Shown here in pieces: positions 1 to 6,203 of a DNA stretch of 13,731 nucleotides. This stretch comes from an uncultured Oscillospiraceae bacterium (lineage in GTDB: Bacteria; Bacillota; Clostridia; Oscillospirales; Oscillospiraceae), in assembly GCA_934655935.1 (NCBI GenBank), contig CAKUHJ010000040.1, positions 1-13,731 on the forward strand, given 5' to 3'. The position numbers and the translations under genes were made by a program. How positions within the stretch are numbered: position 1 is the first letter of the stretch; the number at the start of each line of letters is the position of its first letter. The notes under the pieces were generated by a model that was given only the letters and a program-made list of their open reading frames with translations, was not told where the DNA came from and ran no database searches.

Positions 1-11
1 CCGCTGAGTCT

Positions 12-44
12 GGTTTTCTGAGCTTCAAAAAAGTTCAGAAAACC
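12..44. repeat. Inverted repeat, 14-bp stem, 5-base loop
   Basis: Arms 12-25 and 31-44 pair along their whole length with one G-T wobble (22 with 34) around loop 26-30. No T-run follows on either strand, so it is not a standard intrinsic terminator. It could be a transposon-end remnant, a regulator site or an RNA hairpin; the sequence does not decide. Confidence 0.6.
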
Positions 45-58
45 GCCTTATTGAACGC

Positions 59-83
59 GAAGGGGGGCTTTCTGCCCCCCTTC
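59..83. terminator. G/C-run hairpin, possible terminator
   Basis: Arms 59-68 and 74-83 pair perfectly over 10 bp, including six consecutive G-C pairs, with a 5-base loop at 69-73. The shape is that of many Firmicutes terminators. It would be a reasonable end for the minus-strand kinase/VWA/ATPase cluster or for something entering from the left. The T-run is missing on both sides, so termination is inferred. Confidence 0.4.
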
Positions 84-197
84 ACACTGCCCTGCTACTC
101 TGGCGCAGAGCTACAGATCAAAGTTTTTTGACAGCCTCAGATCTCTTGTAAAATAAAATCTGAGTATAGCTTCCCTTTCCGCTGCTTTTTAGAGCAG

Positions 198-515
198 TCA
201 GCAATGATTGGGTGCATAGAGGTTTTCTGGATCGATTGTTAGGAAGCTGCGGCCGCGCCGAAGAAGAACTTTCTTAGCTGGCAAAGCTGCGCCCGGGTAC
301 ATTTGAGGGGCAACAGCACCATAATCGGTCCTTCCCTTGCTCGTGAGAATCACTTCTTCACCCAAAAAGCTTGGAACTTCACAGGGCGCAATGTGACCGG
401 CAAGCGCATCTTCGAGAATTGCGATTGCGTTTGGCAAGCAGCCAGGATCTAATGGTCCGCCGAGCGGACGGAAGTCATGATGCCCGTTATAGATGCCGTC
501 ATAAAAGAATACTTG
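198..515 (-). pseudogene. 106-codon open stretch of unknown origin behind the ATPase stop codon
   Basis: Directly after the TAA of the ATPase gene (516-518) the same minus-strand frame stays open for another 106 or so codons, to a TGA at 198-200. The translation does not look like random GC-driven sequence: it has ordinary composition, with segments such as YNGHHDFRPLGGPLDPG and TIDPENLYAPN. The 240 bases from 201 are about 53% GC, lower than the ATPase gene. The only start candidate I see is a TTG at 435-437, giving 79 residues, without a clear ribosome binding site. I do not recognise a family. It may be the 3' end of a decayed or acquired gene, or the lost C-terminal part of a longer protein. 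It may also be non-coding. Confidence 0.35.
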
Positions 516-1928
516 TTAAATTCCAAGCTCGCTGCGCAGCTGCGTATAGAGGGCCAGCTCTTTGAGAAATACGCCGGCGCCCGGAAGCGCTTCCAGCTCG
601 GTGAGAAACACGGTGAGCTCCTGTCCGGGCCCAAAGGTGCTGCGGACAAAGCTAAGCGCGTTTTTAAGGTGCGTGCGGAGCGCGGCTGCATCTGCGGTTT
701 GCTGCGCATTCTGCCCGCGCAGCGCCTGCTGCAGCGGGGCAAGGCTTTCCGCTCCGTCCAGAAGCGGGTGCACAAGGGCACAGAAGCGGTGCTCTGCGGC
801 GGCTTCCTCCGGGCTGAGCGCGCCGCAGGCTTTCCGGATTTCCATAGCGCGCTCTCTGCGCGCAAGATTTTCCCGTGCACTCTGCAGCGGCTGCGCCGCC
901 CGGTCCAGCGCGGAAAGAAAGCTGTCCAGGCTCTGCTGCAGCGCTTTCCGGCTGCGCCAGGCGGAAAGCTCGCGCCCGAGCGCGTGCAGAAGAAACTGCA
1001 CGGCGGCCAGGCGGCCGTCAAAGCGCAGCGCGCGCAGCGGCTCCGCGCAGCCGCCAGCTTCGCCGGTGAGAATCTGCGGCAGCGGCAGCGTGCCCAGACT
1101 GGCGCGATACAGGCGATAAAAGGCCGTAAACGACGCGGCAATCTCCTCGTGCTGCAGAAACTCTCCAAAGAGGCTTTCCTCCACCGGGAACGAAAGTCGT
1201 TCATAGCTGAAAAGCGTGCGGGACAGGTCCTCCCAGCTGCGCGCGGTGACAAAGCTTCTGCCGTGCGCGTGCGCCTGAACCGTGAAGAAATGCTCCGGCT
1301 GAAGCTCCAGATAGGAAACGATGGCCGGGTGCAGGCCGCGCGCAAGCGCGTAGCGCCGCCAGACCGGGTAGCTCTGCGCAATCTCCAGAAGGCGGACGCG
1401 GTCCATTGTGGCGGTATCGAACAGGCGCGCGGACTGGTTATACTGCGGCGGGTTGCCCGCCGCGACGATGACCCAGCCCTCCGGCAGCCGGTGCGTGCCG
1501 AACTGCTTGCTCTGCAGCAGCTGCAGTATGGCGGGCGTCAGCGTCTCGGAGACACAGTTGATTTCGTCCAGGAAGAGAATGCCGGTTTGCTGCCCGCTCT
1601 GCTCCATGCGGTCATAGACGGCGGCCAGAATTTCGCTCATGGTGTATTCCGTCGCGGAAACGATCCTCCCGCCGTATTGCTTTTCCCGGATCAGCGGCAG
1701 GCCCAGCGCGCTCTGGCGCGTATGGTGGGTCATGGTGTAGCAGACAAGGCTGACGCCAAGCTCCTGCGCAAGCTGGGAAAGAATTGCGGTCTTGCCGATT
1801 CCGGGCGGCCCCAGCAGAAACAGCGGCCTCTGCGAAACGGCGGGGATGCAGAGCTGGCCTGTCTCGTCGCGCTCGGTGTAGGCGCGCACAGCGCGCCGGA
1901 TTTCCTCCTTGGCCTGGCTTATATCCAT
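516..1928 (-). CDS. MoxR-type AAA+ ATPase, partner of the upstream VWA protein
   Basis: A 470-residue cytoplasmic AAA+ ATPase. Walker A is GPPGIGKT at residues 40-47. Walker B is GILFLDE at 116-122. The sensor-1 region GWVIVAAGNPP is near 151-161 with Asn159, and MDRVR at 175-179 may supply an arginine finger. These features match the MoxR family, whose members usually act with VWA-domain proteins as chaperones or complex remodellers (RavA with ViaA is the known example). At 470 residues it is longer than a minimal MoxR protein (about 300-340). The extra C-terminal half is largely helical, rich in Ala, Leu and Arg, and not recognised. Its ATG lies inside the end of the VWA gene (10-base overlap), so the two are very probably translated together and interact. 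The substrate is unknown. The family call is firm; the partnership is inferred from context. Confidence 0.9.
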   Translation of the reverse strand: MDISQAKEEIRRAVRAYTERDETGQLCIPAVSQRPLFLLGPPGIGKTAILSQLAQELGVSLVCYTMTHHTRQSALGLPLIREKQYGGRIVSATEYTMSEILAAVYDRMEQSGQQTGILFLDEINCVSETLTPAILQLLQSKQFGTHRLPEGWVIVAAGNPPQYNQSARLFDTATMDRVRLLEIAQSYPVWRRYALARGLHPAIVSYLELQPEHFFTVQAHAHGRSFVTARSWEDLSRTLFSYERLSFPVEESLFGEFLQHEEIAASFTAFYRLYRASLGTLPLPQILTGEAGGCAEPLRALRFDGRLAAVQFLLHALGRELSAWRSRKALQQSLDSFLSALDRAAQPLQSARENLARRERAMEIRKACGALSPEEAAAEHRFCALVHPLLDGAESLAPLQQALRGQNAQQTADAAALRTHLKNALSFVRSTFGPGQELTVFLTELEALPGAGVFLKELALYTQLRSELGI

Positions 1929-3190
1929 CCTTCGTCCCTCCCGGGTTTGTCCGCCTGCAGGACCAGCGTCCGGGCCCAGGGCGGAATGTTGATATCGTCG
2001 TAGCGGTGCTCCAGCATCACGAACGCCACCGGATAATCGGGCGCCCGCTCCGGAAACACGCCGTAGCCGTCCGTAAAATACAGAACGCCGCCCAGCCGCG
2101 GCAGCTCTCCGCTCTCCACCAGCCGGTCAATATGACGGAAGGCCGGGCGGAAGTCCGTTCCGCCGCCGCCGTAGAGCTCCAGATGCTCCAGGTACCACTG
2201 AAATTCGTCCAGCGTGGTCAGGAGCGTGTCCTGCTGCAGCGCGCAGTCGCACTGCAGGATATAAAGCCGAAAGCGCTCGAAGAACAGGCGCTGCGTGCAT
2301 AAAATCGCGTGCACCGCGCTCAGGAACCACGCCGTAAGGCCGCGCGAGCAGGAGGCGGAGGTGTCCAGCACGATTGCAAGCTCGCTGAGGCGGCGCTCCT
2401 CCGTGTATTCCAGCTCCTCAAACAGCGGCGTGCCGCAGAGGCGGAGGCCGCTGAGATACCAGGCGTAGGAAAAATCGTCCCCGGTTACGTGCCGGTTTTC
2501 CTGCACGGCGGAAAACGCACGCAGCAAGGCTGCAAAGCGCGTGTGGTTTTCCGGCAGCTGCGGCAGCTCCAGCCGCTGCCCGGCTGTGCCCGCGCCGATT
2601 TTCGGCCGCTCCGGAAGAAGATACGGCCGGAGCTTTTCCTTCTGCCGCTGCCAGAGCGCGGAAAGCGAATCGCCGCCTTCCGCGGCGGCGCGGCTGCACG
2701 CGGGCGAGGAGGCGGTCCAGAAGCTGTGACTGTCGTGCGCGAAGGCGGCGCGCAGCGCATCCGGCGGAAGGGGAAAATCGGGCTCCTGAAGCGCATCGCA
2801 GACGGCTGCGGAGGAAAACGCGCGCTCTGCCTGCAGGGCGTAATAGACCTGCCCGGCGACGCCGTCCATCGGCAGCGAGAGAAGCCTGCGGGAAAGAAGC
2901 TCCGCGCTGATATCGCAGGCCAGGGACCAGAGGCCCGCCTCCCGCCGGCCCCGCTGCCACGGGTGGCCCAGCATCGCGTGCAGCACGCTGTGCAGGAGCA
3001 CCATCCCGGCCTGCTCCGGGGAGGCGAGCAGCGCTTCGGGCGCGTAGAAAAATGCGCCGTCGGTTCCGCTTTCCGATGCGGGCTGCCAGTCAAGAAGGCC
3101 CAGCGGCAGCGCCAGCAGGGGAAGCCTGCGGTAAAGGCCTCCGCGCAGCCGCTGGTAAAGCGCTGCGCCGGAGCCAGCGGAAACAGGCAT
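1919..3190 (-). CDS. VWA-like / DUF2201-type metallopeptidase-fold protein
   Basis: A 423-residue cytoplasmic protein with no signal peptide. Residues 67-76 read HSVLHAMLGH, followed by ACDISAE at 91-97. This is the His-x3-His plus downstream Asp layout of the DUF2201 N-terminal putative metallopeptidase domain, but Ser replaces the Glu of a classic HExxH. The C-terminal part is a von Willebrand A-like domain with a complete-looking MIDAS: DTSAS at 276-280, GGTDFRPAF from 343, and TDGYG at 373-377. Such proteins are commonly encoded next to MoxR ATPases, as here, where the following ATPase gene overlaps by 10 bases. The start is supported by AAAGGAGG at 3198-3205, 7 bases before the ATG. A likely role is metal-dependent protein binding that delivers a target to the ATPase; protease activity is doubtful. 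Confidence 0.85.
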   Translation of the reverse strand: MPVSAGSGAALYQRLRGGLYRRLPLLALPLGLLDWQPASESGTDGAFFYAPEALLASPEQAGMVLLHSVLHAMLGHPWQRGRREAGLWSLACDISAELLSRRLLSLPMDGVAGQVYYALQAERAFSSAAVCDALQEPDFPLPPDALRAAFAHDSHSFWTASSPACSRAAAEGGDSLSALWQRQKEKLRPYLLPERPKIGAGTAGQRLELPQLPENHTRFAALLRAFSAVQENRHVTGDDFSYAWYLSGLRLCGTPLFEELEYTEERRLSELAIVLDTSASCSRGLTAWFLSAVHAILCTQRLFFERFRLYILQCDCALQQDTLLTTLDEFQWYLEHLELYGGGGTDFRPAFRHIDRLVESGELPRLGGVLYFTDGYGVFPERAPDYPVAFVMLEHRYDDINIPPWARTLVLQADKPGRDEGWI

Positions 3191-3197
3191 AGCGTTT

Positions 3198-3205
3198 CCT
3201 CCTTT
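3198..3205 (-). promoter_or_regulatory. Ribosome binding site of the VWA gene
   Basis: The minus strand reads AAAGGAGG, 7 bases before the ATG at 3190. It fixes that start and lies just downstream of the 3228-3261 hairpin. Confidence 0.8.
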
Positions 3206-3227
3206 CCGCGGATGTGCTTCCGCGCAT

Positions 3228-3261
3228 TTCGGGCCGGCGCACGCAGGTGCGCCGGCCCGAA
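3228..3261 (-). terminator. Perfect 15-bp hairpin between the kinase and VWA genes
   Basis: Arms 3228-3242 and 3247-3261 are perfectly complementary, almost entirely G-C, around a 4-base loop. The hairpin sits in the 88-base gap between the kinase stop codon and the VWA start. No T-run follows on the minus strand. It could cause partial termination or RNA processing that lowers downstream expression, or protect the kinase message 3' end. A DNA-binding site is also possible. Confidence 0.5.
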
Positions 3262-3278
3262 GATTCTATCATGGCGCC

Positions 3279-6014
3279 TCAGGACGCGCGGATTTCAAAC
3301 GAGGCGCTGGTCAGAAGCTGCCCGTTCAGCAGCAGCTCCAGCGTGTACTTTCCGGCGGTCTGCGGCGTGCGCGGGAAGGAACCGACAAACTTTTTCTGCT
3401 CCCACATGGCGCTCCAGTCGGTCTGGGTGAGCGCAAGGTCGACAAGCTTTCCGTCCTCGCTGCGCACAATGGCCAGGACGTCCATGCTTTCCGCCTCCGC
3501 GTCGATGGTCTGGATGGCCTCGACCGCGTAGGCGATGGACTCCGTGGGCCGGAACCAGGTCCTTGCCGTCGCAAGATTCAGGTAGGTCCAGTTTTCCTGC
3601 GTGGGCGTGAGGAACAGGCCCGTGTAGACGCTGCTCAGCCCGTGGCCGGAGAATTTTTCGGCCTCGGGCGTCGACACGCTGCATCTGGTTTCGCCGTCCA
3701 GGGAATCTCCGCTCTTCAGGGTCAGGGAGAAATCGTACTCCGCGCCGGGAACGAGCGCAGAAAGCGGAAGCTCAACGGACATTTCCGCAGATTCGGCGCT
3801 CTGCTTCAGATCCTCCATCCCGTTCGGCCAGTATGTAAGCGTCCAGTTCGGGTCGGTGGGGTCCGCCTCGCAGGCCCACTTGACGCGGACGCTCTTCGGC
3901 TTGTCGTTCTCGTCGGAGAGAATGCTCGCCGTGAGATTTGTAACGACGGGGACGGTCGGGGTAATCTTGGTCGATACGCTGTAGAGCATGCTGGGCGCGG
4001 AAATGAGAATTTCGTAGGTCTGCCCGGAGGTCAGGTTTTCAAAGGTCACCGTCGGCGCGGAGACGACCTGCGTGTCGCTGGAGCCGTCGGGCGCGGTGAT
4101 GACCACCGTCCAGGCCTCCGGCGCTTCGCCGGTGTATTTCCAGGAGAGAATGGCCGTGGAGCTGGACAGGGCGACCGTCGGGTTGCCGTCGAGCTCGACC
4201 GTCGGAACCGTGGAGAAGCTGACGGTGGTCTGGCCGGAGAGCTGCGTGCCCTCGGGCGGCTGGAGCGCGAAGGTGTATTCCTTGTTGGATTCCAGATTGC
4301 CGATGACGGCGGTGTGGCCCTCAAACATGGCGCTCTTTGCGTCCACGCCCTCGGCATAGTAGCTGACGGTCCAGCTGCCGGGGTCGGGCCCGTCCAGAAT
4401 GATGAGGTTCAGCTCCGCCTGCGTCAGGGAGATGGGCGTGGCGGTAAAGCTCAGGATCTCGGTCTTGGCGACGGTACTTGCCGTGATGGAGGAGACGCCC
4501 GTGATTTCCTCGCCCTGCGCGCTTTCGGCAGAGATGGTATACTGCGAGCCGGACACAAGCCCGTCAAAGGTATAGGTGCTGCCGGTAAAGAAGGGCTGCT
4601 GCATTTTTGTGCCGAACTGGTCGGTGCACACGACGTTGAAGGAGCTGTTCTTCTCGGGCGAATCGACGGCGACCGTCAGATAATCAAGGCCGCTTTCAAG
4701 CACATTGATGGACTCTACGTGCAGCCGCTTCGGCGCAAAGAACAGGAAGTAGGCGCCGGTTACAAGCGCTGCGATCAGCAGCACGCCGCACACCAGCGGC
4801 GCAATCCACTTTTTCCGCCTGCGGCGTCTGCGCGGCGCGGCGGAATCGGCGGCGTCTGCCTCCGGCTCGTCCTCCGCCGGCTCCAGCGAGCTTGCCACGG
4901 CCTTGGCGTCCTTGCCGGACGCCTCCTTATGGACAGAATCGATGATGGAGTTGAGCATCTGCGTATCGGGGGAGAAGCTCTGCTTGAAATCCTCCGGCAT
5001 CTGCCCGGCGTCGGCGAAGCTGACCGGCTCGACGGCCTCCTCGTCCGCCTCCGGATCAATGGGCTCCGGCTCGCCGGCAATCGGCGGGACGATGAGCGTG
5101 TCGGAGGTCTCGTTGCGCTTGGCGTAGGCGAGAAGCTCCGCCTTGAACTCCTCCGGCGTCTGGTAGCGGTCCTGCGGGGAAAAGGCGCAGGCCTTCAGGA
5201 TGATTTCGGAAAGCTCGTAATCGGCGTACATCGGCGTCGGAAGCGACTCGCCTGTGACGCGCTTTTTGTCCGCCGTGCGCGCGGAGGTGTTTTCATCCTC
5301 AAACGGGCCGTGGCCGCCGTTGTAAATGCGGTAGAGAATCATGCCGACGGAATAGATATCCGTCGTCGGCTCGATGCTGCCGATGAGGCTGAAGAGCTCG
5401 GGCGCGGAGTAGGAGCTCAGCATACTCTCCGGCATGGAGCAGAATTTGAGCTCTTCGATTTTCGCAAGGCCGAGATCCCCGAGCAGGAAGTGGCCCTGAT
5501 TGGTCAGATAGACGTTCGACGGCTTGACGTCGCGGTGAATCAGCCCCGCGTCGCGCAGGTCCATCAGCGCGCTGCAAAGATCCAGACCCAGGCTGATGGC
5601 GCAGCTGTGCGTCATGGCGTTGTCATGAAGATAGTCGACCAGCGTCTTGCGGTATTCTGCCAGAAGATAGACCTCAAAGCCGACCTCGTCCTCCTTGGGG
5701 ACAATTTGGTAGCTGCGGAAGCAGCCGAGATTCGGACTTTCGGAGAGCTTTTCCAGCGTTTCCAGCTCCGTCTGGTAGTCCGTAACGACCTGCTGGTAAT
5801 ACGCCTGCGCCTGCTCCTCGTTTTCTGCGGCGCCCGTATAGATCAGCGCGTCGACCTGCTTGCGCGATTCCGGAACCCGGATGTGCTTGAGAATATAGCT
5901 CTGGCCGCTTTTCTGGCTCCGGACAATATAAACAGAAGTTCCGCCGCGCGCGCCGATGCACTTGACCAGTTCCATGCTGTCCAGCAGCGGAGAAATCATT
6001 TTCAATTCAGGCAA
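3279..6014 (-). CDS. Transmembrane Ser/Thr protein kinase with FN3-like outer domains
   Basis: A 911-residue single-pass receptor-like kinase of the eukaryotic (Hanks) type. The kinase domain covers about residues 12-298. It has a glycine loop GARGGTSV (21-28), Lys43 in YILKHI, the catalytic loop HRDVKPSN (160-167), DLG (180-182) in place of DFG, APE (204-206), Asp219 and Arg283. All catalytic residues are present, so it should be active. An acidic linker (about 300-394) leads to six arginines (395-400) and one membrane helix (about 403-426). The outer part has four tandem fibronectin-III-like repeats (roughly 440-515, 520-602, 603-688, 690-783) and an unrecognised C-terminal domain (about 790-911). 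It has no PASTA repeats, so it is not a PrkC/PknB-type peptidoglycan sensor. The start is a TTG, chosen because AAAGGGGG at 6023-6030 is 8 bases upstream and the nearby ATG frame stops after five codons. Confidence 0.9.
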   Translation of the reverse strand: MPELKMISPLLDSMELVKCIGARGGTSVYIVRSQKSGQSYILKHIRVPESRKQVDALIYTGAAENEEQAQAYYQQVVTDYQTELETLEKLSESPNLGCFRSYQIVPKEDEVGFEVYLLAEYRKTLVDYLHDNAMTHSCAISLGLDLCSALMDLRDAGLIHRDVKPSNVYLTNQGHFLLGDLGLAKIEELKFCSMPESMLSSYSAPELFSLIGSIEPTTDIYSVGMILYRIYNGGHGPFEDENTSARTADKKRVTGESLPTPMYADYELSEIILKACAFSPQDRYQTPEEFKAELLAYAKRNETSDTLIVPPIAGEPEPIDPEADEEAVEPVSFADAGQMPEDFKQSFSPDTQMLNSIIDSVHKEASGKDAKAVASSLEPAEDEPEADAADSAAPRRRRRRKKWIAPLVCGVLLIAALVTGAYFLFFAPKRLHVESINVLESGLDYLTVAVDSPEKNSSFNVVCTDQFGTKMQQPFFTGSTYTFDGLVSGSQYTISAESAQGEEITGVSSITASTVAKTEILSFTATPISLTQAELNLIILDGPDPGSWTVSYYAEGVDAKSAMFEGHTAVIGNLESNKEYTFALQPPEGTQLSGQTTVSFSTVPTVELDGNPTVALSSSTAILSWKYTGEAPEAWTVVITAPDGSSDTQVVSAPTVTFENLTSGQTYEILISAPSMLYSVSTKITPTVPVVTNLTASILSDENDKPKSVRVKWACEADPTDPNWTLTYWPNGMEDLKQSAESAEMSVELPLSALVPGAEYDFSLTLKSGDSLDGETRCSVSTPEAEKFSGHGLSSVYTGLFLTPTQENWTYLNLATARTWFRPTESIAYAVEAIQTIDAEAESMDVLAIVRSEDGKLVDLALTQTDWSAMWEQKKFVGSFPRTPQTAGKYTLELLLNGQLLTSASFEIRAS

Positions 6015-6022
6015 AGCATACG

Positions 6023-6030
6023 CCCCCTTT
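6023..6030 (-). promoter_or_regulatory. Ribosome binding site deciding the kinase TTG start
   Basis: The minus strand reads AAAGGGGG, 8 bases before TTG at 6014-6012. The next in-frame ATG (5999-5997) is 23 bases from this site and so less likely. The ATG at 6019-6017 is in another frame and reaches a stop at once. Confidence 0.65.
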
Positions 6031-6046
6031 ATTTAAAGACCACTTT

Positions 6047-6075
6047 ATTCTAAGCTATTTTCGAAAAAAATGCAA
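6047..6075 (-). promoter_or_regulatory. Probable sigma-A promoter of the kinase cluster
   Basis: On the minus strand a -35-like TTGCAT (6075-6070) is followed after exactly 17 bases by TAGAAT (6052-6047), a five-of-six match to the -10 consensus. It lies about 33 bases upstream of the kinase start in an AT-rich segment. It is read from consensus only. Confidence 0.6.
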
Positions 6076-6097
6076 CACAATATATTGACGAATCCAC

Positions 6098-6126
6098 TTG
6101 GAATCGCGGGCAAATTGTGATATAGT
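6098..6126 (+). promoter_or_regulatory. Probable sigma-A promoter of the zinc-ribbon/BIG2 gene
   Basis: TTGGAA (6098-6103) and TATAGT (6121-6126) are separated by 17 bases. The -10 matches five of six consensus positions. The start point would be near 6133, leaving a leader of about 70 bases. The -35 elements of this promoter and of the divergent kinase promoter are only 22 bases apart, so one bound regulator could affect both. Confidence 0.6.
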
Positions 6127-6152
6127 GTCTGGAGTATACCCGAGAACAAGCG

Positions 6153-6180
6153 CCGCGCGCCGGCCTCTGCCTGCGCGCGG
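6153..6180 (+). other. GC-rich leader hairpin before the zinc-ribbon/BIG2 gene
   Basis: Arms 6153-6160 and 6173-6180 form a perfect 8-bp all-G/C stem with a 12-base loop in the predicted 5' leader. It ends 12 bases before the GGAGG ribosome binding site (6193-6197). There is no T-run, so it is not a terminator. It may stabilise the message or modulate translation; it may also reflect only high local GC. Confidence 0.4.
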
Positions 6181-6203
6181 GTCCGGAAATCTGGAGGCAT
6201 TTC

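Larger units (their letters stand above)
1..197. other. AT-richer edge region without a gene
   Basis: I see no credible coding sequence here. By count about 47% of the first 180 bases are G or C, clearly below the flanking gene cluster. The stretch contains hairpins at 12-44 and 59-83 (listed separately), a weaker one with 7-bp arms at 136-142 and 158-164, and a small 5-bp one at 182-186 and 193-197. None is followed by a convincing T-run on either strand. It may be the 3' untranslated and terminator region of the minus-strand cluster, or the eroded edge of an acquired segment. Confidence 0.5.

Noticed and set aside
477..2003. 508-codon plus-strand open frame opposite the ATPase
   Set aside because: Arg/Ala/Gln-rich translation with no motifs. 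The minus strand here has clear Walker A and B motifs, and high GC at third positions produces long antisense frames.
3642..6053. 803-codon plus-strand open frame opposite the kinase
   Set aside because: Same GC shadow effect. The kinase catalytic loop and FN3 repeats are unmistakable on the other strand, and the antisense translation is low-complexity Gly/Arg/Leu.
6085..6090. TTGACG as the -35 of the BIG2 gene
   Set aside because: It is 30 bases from TATAGT, too far. TTGGAA at 6098 has the correct 17-base spacing.
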